Positions 15,601-30,600 of a stretch of DNA of 64,000 nt are shown in pieces. Source of the stretch: Metallyticus violacea. Lineage: Eukaryota > Arthropoda > Insecta > Mantodea > Metallyticidae. The translations under genes were made by a program, and so were the position numbers. The number at the start of each line of letters is the position of its first letter. The first letter of the stretch is position 1. The stretch spans positions 76,528,501 through 76,592,500 of the forward strand of contig CM060831.1 in assembly GCA_030762175.1 (NCBI GenBank), read 5' to 3'. Under the pieces are notes generated by a model that made no database searches, was not told the origin of the DNA, and saw only the letters and a program-made list of their open reading frames with translations.

Positions 15601-18600
15601 TTACTTTGCTAGGTTTACGCCACTCCATTGCTTCTTTTTTGGACAAGGGATCAAAGTTTCATTGCCTTGGCAGAGTTGCAAAAATGACTGACAACAGGTG
15701 ACTCGTTGCTGCTTTTGGACTGAAGAAAGAAGTCTAGGCACCCATCTTGAACTAACCTTATTCATGTTTAAATGTTCATGAATAATTCGAAGAACAGTTG
15801 TTTTAAAGGCCCATCCTTGGTGCTATTTCTGTAGCTTTGAGCCCTTAGTCTTCCATAGTTTCTCCATCCACAAGAGTGATGCTTTCAGGAGTGAGTACCT
15901 CCAAGGATCAACCAGCATGCTCTTCGTCTTCAATGCTTTCTTGACCCATTCGAAAAAGTTCGGCCAATTCTTTTATGGTAGAATATGAGGAGGATGCTTC
16001 CCCATATACACCGTCCAATTGCTGTTTGATTTCTTTTGGAATAAGTCCTTCTTTTGTCAGGAACTTAATAACAGCAGGATACTCTTTTGAACATGTCACA
16101 ATCTTCTACACATAGGTTTCTTTATGTAACTATATCTGAACAACTGAACACAGCGGAGCGGAACTTACAGCTGCAATTATTTACTTAACAGATACGGTAT
16201 GACACCAAATAAGGATTTTGTGAAGGCAATAATCCTTATTGGTGGAAATTTATGGACCTACCCTGATACACTATTTGTGTAATGCAGACAATACAGAATA
16301 TCAATTTTAAAAATTATAATAACATTTTTAAAAAAAGTCAGCTTGATGCTGGAAAATGAATCAGAAAGGTCCAGATAATAAATTAGTGTTCATTAAAATA
16401 CTTCAGAGCAACTTACGACATTGTCCAAATCTCGTTACTTGAGATGATGCAAAAAAGAAGCTGGTGCTTTGGTAAAAATAAACTTTCGGAAGTAATCCTA
16501 CAGCCAACATTGCAATCATGAACAGATCTAGACAAAAAGCATCTATGCTTATGTGTACTTCTTTGTCGTTGCTTGCAGCCTGGACATTTATACTGGTAAC
16601 TCCTTTTCTTTTGATGCACTTAATCTGCACATTGGTATGGTTTGTTTTGTTAGCACATGAGTGCAGTCAATCACAAACAGCATTAGGGAATGTATGTTTT
16701 TCCAGTCAATCAGTTTTAGCATGTTCTAAGTTATCTGTCATTTAGGAAGTAGTAAATTGCTTTAGATTTTACTGCAACCACAACTTGCCAAAAGTTTATT
16801 CCCACAAACATTTTCAGTGACACCACTTTGAAACTTAAAAACAACAAATACTTAATTTTCTGCTCATTGGTAAGGGCACATCTCCTTTTTCATTATAGTT
16901 ACTCAGAAAATTATGTTCTAACCAAACCGTATTTTGCTTTTTAAAATGGTACAGTTTTATAATCAGAAAAAGGATTCCCTACATACTTTGTAATTTTTAG
17001 TCTTTTTTCTGACACATTGGCATAAAATTGAGATTAATACTTGTTCTTATTCAACTAAAACTGAAGATAAAACTACACACATGAGAGACAACGAACTTTA
17101 TCTCAAGTATCAGTTATCAGTTAGTGAGTGCTTGTTTTATTTAACTGACTGTGAGATTAGCTAAATATGGTGAACTTTTGTAACAGTGATGTTTAACACT
17201 AAGAACTGAAATGATTGAGTTGAATTTGCAACACTTACATCACTAATATTTAAAAAAGGAAGGCTAAGTTTCTGGAGCTAATTGCTCCCAACTTCAGTTT
17301 CAGATCAACAGCTCGCCTTGTTCTTTGTGGTGGTTTGGTTTGTCCATGGTGGTGGTTGGATGACTTCTGTATTAAGATGACATTTGGCGATGACATTTGA
17401 AAATGTGATTTTTGTTCTTCCAGATATAAATGTTTTCCCAGACTGTAATTTCTGTTTTTCCTGTAATATTTTTAAGCAGCTTGGAATTCCTGTTAATACT
17501 ATGTTGTTCCTTCCAAAAATGCCATGCTACTGCTGATTTTTCTTTCTGTCTTTGATTTATGTTCCTGATGTGTTCCTTTGCTTATGTTTTTATGTTTTAG
17601 TCTTTCCAATATAAATTTTTTCACAATCGCTACAATTCATCTAATATATTCCTGATTTGCTCTCTTGTGGAATATCCTCTTTAGTTTAGAAATTTAGTAC
17701 TTTTTATGGAGTAACTAATGTTATGTTTTTTGAAAATCTTTTGAAATTTATAGACGGCTGATGCGAATGTGAATTTTTTGTACATTCTATTTTCTTCTGG
17801 TAAATATCCCCATTACAAAGAAAAGTATGATCAAGAACTGAGCAATATAATAAATATAGTTATAGACAATGGTTTCAAACAAGAAGTGGTATTTAAGAAA
17901 GTAAACTGAGCAAGGAACAAAAAAAGAATCAAAGACATCAGTACACTTATTCCTAACAAGAAAGAAAATAGAATGTATAAAAAATTCACATACCATCCAT
18001 CTATAAATTCCAAAAGATTTTCAAAAAACATAACATTATTTTAGCACCAAAAAACAGTTACTCCATAAAAAATACTAAATTTATAAACTAAAAGAGGATA
18101 TTCGACAAGAGAGCAAATCAGGAATATATCAGATGAATTGTAAAGATTGTGAAAAAATTTATATTGGAAACACTAAAACATAAATACACAAGCAAAGGAA
18201 CATAAATCAAAGACAGAAAGAAAAATCAGCAGTAACATGGCATTTTTGGAAGGAACAACATAGTATTAACAGGAATTCCAAGCTACTTAAAAATATTACA
18301 AGAAAAACAGAACTTACAGTCTGGGAAAACATTTATATCTGGAAGAACAAAAATCACGTTTTCAACTTTAAAATCCCACCAAGTAACATCTTAATACAGA
18401 AGTTCATCCAACCACCGCCAGAGACAAACCAAACCACCACAAAGAACAAGGCAAGCTGTAGATCTGAAACTGAAGATGGGAGCAATCAGCTCGAGAAACT
18501 TAGTCTTCATTTTTTAAATATTAGTGATGTAAGTGTTGCAAATTTGACTCAATCATTCTAAATTCTGACTGTGAGATATTTCTCAGAATCCATGAGTAAA

Positions 18601-21600
18601 AAGAGAAGTCCTGCTTATTCAACTTGCTCATTGTTTGTTCTAGGTAACTGGACAACCACTATGCATATATTATGAGAAAAAGAATTATCAGCCCTTTTGA
18701 AACAGAAGTAACAAGAGGTTAATAATTTCTAAAGTTAGCCAACTTTTACCTTATAAACCAACAAATAGCTTGATACCTTGTAATAGTTCTGATCAGGGAA
18801 TCCACCTCTTCATTTGGTGGAATGGAATCTCCAGAAAACATGAGCTGCACAGGATCCAAGAGACGGGAGACAGAACGTGACAGGTATGCATTCTCAAACT
18901 GTGACACTACCTCACGACTAAAAACAATAAATGTATTAGTAAATGTAAAATAAAAAAAATTCACAATGCTTTATTAAACACAAATTGTTACCCATTTCTT
19001 TTTCCCAACCCTGGAAGTGATAACCATAAAATGATCAACTTTTACATTTTCTGTATCACTTTACCAACCAGCAGTCTCATCTGACATTATATGATGTGAC
19101 AGCTAACAAATATAGCATTAGCACATGTAAAAGTACAATAGCGGAGCTACAGTTCATATTAAGAGTTATGCCCAAAAAATAACAATTGATGAATTTGAAA
19201 AATTTTAATGAAAAGTTTAAGAAACAGTCAATTCATTGGCCATTGGTCATTAAACAATGGTTTAATGGGCAACACAAAAGAGACAGCAAAATTGCAGATT
19301 GGGAAGAATAATCACTTGTTTGAACTAGCTAAGATTTTCCCGTTCCTTTAATGCACACATTAAATAATCACTTTAAATGAACTTACTTTATTTTGAATGT
19401 TTCTGTATTATTAGCTTGGTTTACAGCACTCCTCATTAACATAGTTTCTTGTTCAGATGTATCCAAAAGAGTTTGAACTCTCTTACATAGATCCAAATAT
19501 AAACGGAGGAACTTTGGGTACTCTCCTTCCAGAGCTTGCTTTATGAACATTGACCCTATTCATAAATAAAAATATACAAATGATGTAAAAAGAAATTTTG
19601 AAGACTAAATATTATAAATCATTAAGCTATACAAATAAGAATTAACAATCATCATACAGTTCAAAATTCATCATATTAAGTTGGCAAACAAAAAAACCTA
19701 TGTCTTTTTTTATATAGAGAATAATTTTATTTTTCTGGTATGATTTATACAACCTATACTAAGTTGGCCTTTGATCCTCCATTATATTCCTTGGCATCTA
19801 ACTGCAACAAGATCAGATGCATGGCAACTACAAAATACATTTCAGATTATGTAAAAATTCTGAAGAGTAAAATATTTTATGCTAACCAGTTTTTTCAGGC
19901 AAAAAATATTACTACATCAGAAAATATTGCACTAATCCAAAACCAAAACCAGATTTAGCATAAAGCATTTAGCATATGTCTACAATAACTGCTTTTATAT
20001 TGGTAAAGGGACTGACAACACAGAGATAAAGATATGTGATTGTCTGACACCACAGTAAAGTACCTCATAGAAGTTAAATATTGTGGATGTTTGTAACAGT
20101 GATGTTTAATATAAGTTTTGAATAATTGACAAAATATAGAAATAAAAAAATATAGAAAACCTACTCACACTAATAGCTACATTAAATGTAACAGTTATAA
20201 CCCAGTTCCTCATAAACATTCAGTACTAAATAGTCTTGCTCATAGGTTGGTAAATGTCCCCATGAACAGAGAAGAATATGATTTAGAACTGAGCAATATA
20301 ATAAATATAGCTATAGAAAATGGTTTCAAACAAGAAGTGGTATATAAGAAAATAAACAGAGCTAGGAACAAAAAAAGAATCAAAGACATCAGTACACTTA
20401 TTCCTAGCAAGGAAGAAAATAGAATGTACCAAAAATTCACATACCATCCATCAACCTTCTACAAATTCCAAAAGATTTTCAAAAAACAAAACATTATTTT
20501 AGCTCCAAAAAACAGTTACTCCATAAAAAATATACTAAATTCTAAACTAAAAGAGGATATTCCTCAAGAGAACAAATCAGGAGTATATCAGATGGAATGT
20601 ATCAATTGTGAAAAAATTTACAAAGGAAAGACTAAAAGAAACATAAAAACATGAACAAAAGAACACATCAAGAACATAAAACAAAGACAGGAAGAAAAAT
20701 CAGCAGTAGCTTGGCATTTTTGGAATGAAAAACATAATATAAACAGGAATTCCAAACTACTTAAAAACATTACAGGGAAAACAGAACTCACCGTCTGGGA
20801 AAACATTTATACCTGGAAGAACAAATGTAGTGTTTTCAACTTTGAAATCCCACCAAGTGACGTCTTAATACAGAAGTTCATCCAACCACCACCAGAGACA
20901 AACTATACCATCCCATCACGAAAAACAAGGCAGTCAAACTGGAACTGAAGATGGGAGCAATTAGCTCCAGAAACTTAGTTTTCCTCTTTAAAACTATTAG
21001 TGATGTAAGTGTTACAAATTCGACTCAATTATTCAAAACTTATCTCATAGAACCTACCTGTTCTTGACCTGGTTAGAACTGTGTGTTTAGATAACTGATT
21101 CAGCTCACCAAAGTTATTCATTTCCTTATATAACAAAATGATGAATGCAATTGGAACAGTACATTCAAATCATACTGGATTGTTAAAGGATGTAGATACA
21201 CATGTACCAAAAGAGAAATGGATTTTTGTATCTGGGATTTTCACAGTGAAATATAGTATAATATGACAGATTATTATTACAAAATCACTCAAATTTCACT
21301 AATTTTATTCCACTTACTTGGACATGTTTCAAAGGCATTTGCCTCCATCTTCAGCCTGGTCCCACCGGCCGCTTCCCATTGTAGTATTAAAATATCACTC
21401 TTTGGCTTTAACAAACTTATTGGTGAGGTAAGTGTTGTTTGGGAGATCAAAGTAAACCAAAAAATCTTTGTTTTTGTTTATAAATATATTTTCCCATACT
21501 GTTAATTCTATGGGTTTTTGAAGAGCGAGAGTCTTAGTTCCTTTTGGAATTCATGGTTTTTTTTTTTTTTTTTTTTTTTTTGGTGCCAAAAATGGTCTGC

Positions 21601-24600
21601 TGCTGCTGATTTTTCTGTGTGTTTATATTTTATATTTCTCATATATTCCTTAAAACGTATGGTAATATTTCTTTTTATTTTGCCTATGTATTCATGTCAC
21701 AGTCTTTGCAACCAATTTTGCAAATGCCTGATTGCTTTCCTAGTGAAATTTTTCTTTTGTGTTGGTGTTTAAGTGGTCTTTTAAACTAAATTGATTTATT
21801 GTTGACAAGACAAGAAAATAGAGAAATTCAGAAAGAAAAAACAAATAAAGGATATCACCACACTAAAGGGCTACAAAGGAGATTATATATATATATAAAA
21901 ATTCACATTCCACCCATGGGCACACCAAAAATTCCAGAAGATTTTTAAAGAGGAAAACATCATTTTGGCCCCAATAAATAAATGTAGTTTAAAAAAACAC
22001 TTAACACCAACACAAAAGACAAAATGATTTGAATGATTTTGTAATAATAATTTGTCATAATAAGAGAAATGGAGTTGCATACTTCCACCACTGACATACA
22101 TTACTGGGCAGGGGAGAAATGTGGTTACAGCATTTTCAAATTGTAGTTCCAAAATTCTGATTGTTGATTCAAACAAATTAAAGGGTAATCGAGAAGTCAG
22201 TCTGAAACCATTACATAGCTGAAATTTCACAAGGGAAGCAATTTTGGGTGGCAGCAATGACCTAGCATGCCGAGCTTATAATTATTGTGTTCACTTAACC
22301 ACCAAGGCAAGCACACACTCCAAAGTACAAACCTTAGCAACAATGGATGAAGTATCTGCTAAAATTGGTTTTGAAGGAAGGAATATCAGAAATGTAGAGT
22401 AACAACTTTCTCTTGTGTAGTGCACATTACCCAAATGTAGAGGAATTGTCGATGACCCATTAGATACCCACAAAAATATATCATTTTTAAGTCTGATATT
22501 ATACAAGAATATAATATCCATGTAATTGATATTGATTATGTGGATGATGTTGATTCAATTGATCAGTTATTGCAGGCATATTTCTCCTTGCAAAACCGTA
22601 ACATTTTTCCCCCCCACACTTCTTGTACATCATACATAAATCTGTTTGGTTATTTACAGAGCTCTAAGCCCACATAACCAATGACATGATTCTGATTATC
22701 AATAGTTTGCAGACTAATTGATAGCTACAACAGATTCAGAAACCTTTACACATAGGAGGTAGAAAATCCAACATTTTCCTAAAAGGATTTTGCCCAAAGC
22801 CAAAAAGTTGCATCCATTTCAGGAGTGTATATTATGTCTAAAAGGGGAATATGCAAGGAAACTACCATTATTTGCAGCGATTGTGGAGATGTGCCCTTGT
22901 ATACCTATTCATGCTTTCAGGTGTATCATACATATCACAATTTTTAGAGATAAGTTTCAATTGTGTTGTTTAATTTATATAAATAATTTTGCAGAAAAAA
23001 ATTAACATAATGAAGGTTTCAAAAGCATTATTTTTGATGAGCTTGCAGGATGTCTATACATATCCTTATTGCTTGGGTCTATTTAAACTTTATTCATGTA
23101 TAGACATCCAAATCGTGAAAGAGATTAATGCTTGCAGAGTGTGTATGAAGAAATTTTACCTCTTTCTTAATGGTAGAGAGTCAAGGAATTCAATTCCAAG
23201 TTAGATTCAGTCATTCCCAGAATACTTTGATCACAACAATTTGATGGATAGAAAAAAAAAAAAGACCTTTAGTGCTTAAAATTATCTTACAGCTATTCAT
23301 ATAAATGAGAGATCATTAATTAATGATATTAATTATGAAAATGAACTTATAGCAAAGACACAGGAAGGAGGAGGAGAAGAGGAACAGATAATTGAAAAGG
23401 GGGTGTAGGAATGAAAGTAGAACAAATGAGAAGGGCGCAGAAGAAGAAAAGAGATAACATGCATATGTCTTGGTTTTGCATTACAGGTAATGTAATATGC
23501 TTCTGTGAAGTTACAGACCTTGAGCAGCTTGTGCCAAGTGCTGCATCAGCAATGTAGTAACTGATTTCCAGAAGTTGGCAGCCAATGCTCTCTTCTCTTC
23601 AGGTAAGAGATCCAGGTAACACACTATATGATGTGACAAAACTCCTGATTCTCCTCGTAGCTTTCGCAACAGAACAAATTGTAGAAGCACAATCTATGAA
23701 CAGCAAAAATGAAAAATTATTTTTTCCCCTCTAAGTTCTGCTATATAATTATAATAGGGCTGGGTTTTTTGGTATAGATAAATGTGAAATATCTCTAAGA
23801 GTTATGAGAAGAAATAAGTACATATTTTGTCATTTGTAAGTGACGAACTATAATTTTACTGAAAATGAAAAAAAATATATATATAAATAAATTAACAGTA
23901 ATTATAAAAGCAGAAAAGGATAAAACACTAAGAGAAAGTCACACTTGTAATTGCTATATTTTGAACTCGCTAACTTGTCTTCTTAGCACAGAAGAACTCA
24001 ACGAGTTCGAAATATAGCGATTACAAGTGTGACACTCTCTTAGTGTTTTATCCTTTTCTGCTTTTATAATTACTGTTTAATTTGTTACATTGTTAATAGT
24101 GTTACTTTATTTTTATTTTATATTACATACATACACATATATAGTGAACATTTTTGTAGAGCATATATTAAAAATCTAAAAATTAAATCATAAAACACAA
24201 AAACTTTACGTTTTTTATGATTTTTATGCATTTTTTTATTTTTCTTTGCTATTAAGTTAAAAAACTACAGTGAATGGTTTTAACTGAGTTCTCTACTGTT
24301 CTTGTCTACCAAAGGAATGTGAAAGCACATATGTCATAAAACTCTCTTTATGAAAATTCTTAAGAATGCAGGTAAGAGCCCTTCTTTTTCAATGGCACCA
24401 AGGCTAGTTGAGAAACATGGATAGAGATGATAGGTTTGACAGGACACCTGGACTTTACCAAATCCTTCTGGGTCTAGCAGATAAAATAACAAACAAAAGT
24501 GTTAATTCAAAGGGCAAACTTCTGTCTATTGAGCAAATTATCTTAACTGCTTAGTGGGCAGAGAAGTGAAGTTAACCTTTCTTGTGCTGGCGAATATAAA

Positions 24601-27600
24601 GAACATGAATTCTATGTCAGTGAAAACAATATTATGTTGTGTAAATACTGCAATACAAGAGTAGAGTGAAAAAAGATGCGATTCTTGTGAGAAGCATAAC
24701 CAGAGCAAGGAGCACACAATATGTGTTGATCAGATGATTAAACAAAGTTCTACTCCTAAAAGACAGTTTTCTATAGAATCTAGCCTTCAAGCACAGAAGA
24801 AAGCATGAAATGTATTCTTCACGGACACCACAGAAATGTTTCTTAATGTAAGTTTGTGTAATTAGTAGAGAGTGTAAGTAATTATTTTATAAGCTGTACG
24901 AAAGATATATTTTTTCAAAGCCTCCTTCAAATAATAATATAGGTATATTAAAATAAGTAAGTTGCAAGCCAAAGTTTTAATATTTATTGAGTTTTTGACT
25001 AACGATAATATTGATGTATATAAATAAGTTTATTATTTACTGGGTTATAAGCATACAATAAAATACAATTGGCTCATAATTAGGAACCAGATTTTCATGC
25101 ACTGAAAATCTTTGAAATATCCATTCATTTATGCCATTAAAACTTCAAATATATGTATCAAAATATGCAGTTAAAACTACCTTTGGATAATTTGTATAGC
25201 TACTAAAGCTATTTTTTAAATTATGGACTTATCTCAATCTTTTCTGTAACAATTAGTCACCAGATGTTTTAGGTTTAGTTGAATCAGTCTTCTTGTGTTT
25301 TTTTTTTTGGGGGGGAGGGGATGTTCACATAGGGTCAGAATTCATTCAACCTCAAATAAGGAATGTTTACAAAAGGACAACTTTTTCCCACTGTGATTGT
25401 GTTTGCTTACATTACACCATATTACCATTCTAGAATTTCTTGTACTTTTTATATATATAAATTCATATCCTGAATTTTTGGTAATACTGTTCTTAACTTT
25501 ATCTTGAACATTTTTGCTAATATTACCAAGAACTGACATTAATTTGGACAATGTTGTCTTAAATTTAACAACTCACATGTTTTAGGATTACTTGCTTCCA
25601 ATGATGAAATGACAGAAGGAAGATGAGTGAAATGTGCAGCTATGAAACAAAGATTAGACTCCACTCTGAATTTGTGAGCATCTTTCAAGCTATTTTTATT
25701 GATGCAACATTATTTTTATCAAAAAAAATTTGCTGAATTTATAATTGTTTCTAGATATTTAGCATAATAAATGGCAGCAAGCAACCATGTGCTCCAGTCA
25801 GTTAAAAATGGCTCTGGGTTGGTGCCATTCTTTTAGAAAGTGGTGATATATAAAGCGCATTCATGAAAACCTTTACAGAAGATAATAAGTTTATCAACAA
25901 ATAGAGAATTAATTCTGTTTCTGAGTTAATGATACATGATACAACCCAGGGGCATCATTTATCATATTTGGGAGTATTACTTGTAAATCTTTATCAGCCT
26001 TGATCATGTATCTTTCAATTTCTTTTAAAGCAAGCAGGAAAAAGCAAATGGTTAATTTTTCGGCAAACAAATATAAAATTTGTTTGCAATTCTTTACAAT
26101 TTGTTGTTTCATCAAATGACTCCCATTCAAAAATTTTTAATGTGTATCCAAATTTTTTTATAATTTTATTGTTCACTGATTCACATTAAATTATTTTCAA
26201 AGACTTTAAGCAGAACTGGATTAGTTAATTTCCACAGAGGAATATCAGTTATTAGGAAAGCTTCACACTAATCAGGGAAAATTGCGAGTATCCAAATATT
26301 CATCAAAAAATTGTTGAACATGAACAACTTTATATTATTAATAACATTTCCTGCTATCTCTTCTATGTCGAAATATTTAGAACATTCTTTATGGTTTCAC
26401 TTATTGGATATTTACTCAGGATATGTTTAGTACACCCTTGTCCACATCCTCAGCTATTAAACAACTGTTGGATCATTCGCAGAAGTTTGGTTGGTGGTAT
26501 TTAGGTTGACTCCAGTGGTCTTGTGATAAACTTGAATAAAGGTCTAATCTCTTCTAAATTGAAATATTTAGAACATTCTTTATGGTTTCACTTACATGAG
26601 ATTTACTCAGGTCATGTTTTGTGGAACAATTGTCCACAACCTCAGTAGTTAAATGACAGTTGGATCATTCGTAGAAGTTGGGTGGGTAGGTAGGTATCTG
26701 GTTGACTGTGGTGTTCTTGTGATAAATTTGAATAAAGAGCTCTCTGCTTCTGGGATGCCAAAATTCATAAGATTTTGCAGAAGGAAGGAAGCAGACTGCT
26801 ATTTATTCAAGTTTATTACAAGACCACCAGAGTCAACCCAGACCTACTCAACTTCTACGGATGATCAAACAGTCATTGAACAGCTGAGGATATGGACAAG
26901 TGTTCCACGAAACATGACCTGAGTAAATCTCAAGCAAGTGAAGCCATAAAGAGTGTTCTAAATAGTTCAACTTGGAAGAGATTATTAATGCATGTTTCAC
27001 TGTGTTCATTTCCAAATTTAATTAATATTGAAAGAGCTGTCTGTTTATGGAATGTCAAAATTCATTAATTTGCTCATGTTTTTTTGTAAATCCTTTCCCA
27101 TATGTTTAATTATTTTGATTATTCAGCCATTTGTAATAACTTGTTGGCTTTTTCTATTTCATGATTTTCATTCCAAAAATGTGCTGATTTTTTTCTTTGT
27201 TTTTAACCGATATTTCTTCAATGTTCCTTCAACCTAATGCCTACAGAGAAATATAGGCATCAGGTTATTCAAAATGGTTCAACAACCAAAGGAATTTAAA
27301 CATGAAATGAATATACTTTAAAAAACATGAGCAAAAATTAATGAATTCCCACATCCCAGAAGCGGACAGCTCTTTATTCAAGTTTATCATAAGACCACTA
27401 GGGTCAGCCCAGATACCTACCAATCCAACTTCTATGAATGATCTAAAAGTTGCTTTACATGAGGATGTGGACGAGGGTCCATGAAACATGTCCTGAATAA
27501 ATCTCCTGTAAGTGAAACCATAAAGAGGGTTCTAAGTACTTCGACTCAGAAGAAATTATTAATGTGTGTTTCACTGTGTTAGATTCTAAATTGAATTAAT

Positions 27601-30600
27601 ATTGTAAACATTTACTGTGTTTACTGGAATTGAAATGTTGAATAACTTGGAAGTATTTCTTAGTACCAATTATTTTTTTTTCACATATTTGACAATAAAC
27701 ACTCTTTGATTGGTTGTTAATACTTCATTTTTAAATTCCTTTAGAAAACTGGCAAATGTTTCACTTGCACTTGCTATTATTTTAGGTATTTTTGTTCAAA
27801 GTGACAACAACCATAATTGGTTATCAGCTAATTTCCTTTGCTGCAATTTAAGTTCATTCATAAGTGCTAGTTTCAATCTTATTTCTAAAATCAATTTTAT
27901 GAAATAAAGTAAATATTCATTATAATTATCATTAAAAAATATGATTTAATAATATTAGTAAAATATTAGCCCAAGATGTAGCAAATAATATGAATCACAA
28001 AGAATGTCAGGCATATGATTTGACCACAAGAAAAAAATATGCATTGCATGAAAATTCAGTACCTAGTTACATCATAATCATAAGCAACTGCAAAATTTTT
28101 GAAAAATTTTGTTATAATTTTTAAAATGAATACAAATGTTTTAAAGATAAATAAAAATTACAAAAATTATAACATAAATTTTCCAAAAATTGACTTCTGA
28201 GTCCTCTGTATTGTATTATATTATATTCATTTAAAAAGTGTAGCTCTTCTTTACTCAGCAAACTTTTTTTACATAAAATAGCAAACAAATAGTGGCATAT
28301 TTTTTAATAAGTGTTATATGCAAGAAAATTTCCGAAATGTCTTGATTAAGCATAATTCTCATAATGTGTCTGATTTATGCAAATTAAATGTGCAAATTGT
28401 ATAAAATATAGTGAACTTTTGTAACAGTGGTGTCAAATATTAACATTTTAAAAAATTGAGTCGAAATTGGTGTGGTGTGTATGTTACAATTTCGACTCAA
28501 TTTTTTAAAATGTTAAATGTGCAAAACGTTGCAAAATCTGTTGTGTTACAGCAAAATGTAATTAACCATGAAACCACTTACTAACTTAAAACTATGAATA
28601 AGTTGATCTTAAAGCAAACTTTTGTCCAACTGGAATTTGTTCTGTTCCTTATTCTGTGATAGCTGACAAAGATCTATACTTGATGGTAGCAAAGATTGTA
28701 GAATGTTTCACATACCATATTTTGACAAAAGGAGGTTGACACACTTGTCCTGTTCTATACATGGTTTGTATAATATGTATCGCCACAATTTTGTTATGAT
28801 GCATGTTGGAAGTGTTAATTCAAAAGTTTGGTTATTTGCTAACATTCCTGAGTAAAAATTGAATAATAAATAAGGACTGTGCACAGCAAAGCTAATGTAA
28901 GATGATTTTTATGTATTTGATGCCTTTAAAAAATAATGATATTAATGTATTATAATGTTTGAATTCATGAAAGAGGAAAGACATGTGTGATAAACACTGC
29001 CAAGACTCGAAACTCATAGGAAAAAGAACATACTCTTAATAACCACTGATGACAGTTTGCAGATAGCAAAGAAATTAAATACCAATAGGGAGAAGTTTAT
29101 AGTGGACACCACAAAGATTTCATGAGGGCAAATATCCCATTTGAAAAATTGAGCAATCCTGCAATTAGGGATGGATGAATAAATATATCAAATGTGAGTA
29201 TCAGAATTCATTACAGCTATTAGGTTACTATTAGGTTATTAATTATTACAAGACATGTGATCCAGTACTTGTGCTGTAATTATGTGTACCATTTGCTGTG
29301 CTGATTGCACATTGTCTCATCATAAATGTTTTGTTCTTTTTGTCCATCTTTTCCTTTTTCTTCATCTCCTCCTCCTCCTCCTCCTTCTCGTTCCTACTGT
29401 GCTTACCATAATTCTTTGTCCATCAAATAGGCATTCAGTTCTGGTGGTGTAGCGGTAGCCATACATGCCTCCTAAACCCAAGATCGCAGGTTCGATCCTG
29501 GCCAGGACGAATGGATTTTTTCGGGTGTAAAAATAATAAGTATGGCTTCCTTCAGAAGGAAAGTAAAGTTCAGGTACAATGTTGCACATTTATGGACGAT
29601 AAAGAACCTCAAGCCTGAAAAAAGAGGCCTTTGAGCAAAATTTGTTATGGCAATTTCATGCTTTGATTTTAATGACATGCTGATGACTGAGATTTTAAAG
29701 AGCATCTATAAATAAGCCAAATCAAAAAAAAAATCAAATAGGCATAATTTTTTTCAGAATTGCTACATTGATTCATTTCTGAACCCATATAATGAATGCG
29801 GGCAATAAATTAGTACCTTCATGTAGGCATATACAGAAAGAGTAAGAGTGTCACAGCCATTTTCCTCAGACACGAAAGGAAAAATCAAAAAATGATGCTA
29901 ACAAATTTGAAGTGCCCATAAGCAGAAATAAGACAGGAACCTTAACTAGTCCTTGAAATGCCATTCTCAATGTCATTTCAAGGTCAATTTGATTTTTTCA
30001 AATGGGATGGTGTATTTTCTTTTCCGGGAATGGAAAATGCAATGTCATGCTCACATTACAAACAATTTCAATTTAGTAAAGGCTCGAAAGTATGACCATT
30101 AATTTCAATGCATTTTCCAAAACATGCTTCAAAACATTGATGAACACATCTCAAAATTTCTTTGCTGATTCTTGCACAGGCATTTCGTAGATTATCAGGT
30201 GTAGTTGGTACTTCTTCATAAAATTTATCCTTAATGCATTCCTATAAGAAAAAGTCTGGAAAAGTGAGATCCAGTGAACGAGCAGGCCAAAGAGCAGGTT
30301 CTACATGTCCTATCCAATGACCAGGATAATCTCTGTTTAATGCTACAGCTGAGTAATGAGATGAACAACCATCATGTTGATACCACATTGCAACCCAGTT
30401 CATAAGGGACACATGTTCAAGCAACACTGGAAGTTCTCAGTACAAAAAAGTCTGTATCTGCCCATTAAGTTTATGTTCAATAAAGTATAGCCCAATTATA
30501 TGGAATCCCAAAATGCTACACCAAACATTCATGCTCCATTCCCACTAATGTTCTACTTCCCATAACCTTCTTGAAATTTCCATTGCCCAGTAATGCATGT

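Noticed and set aside
29440..29512. A second tRNA-like segment
   Set aside because: Also a SINE head, with a 13-bp target duplication around the whole 298-bp unit.
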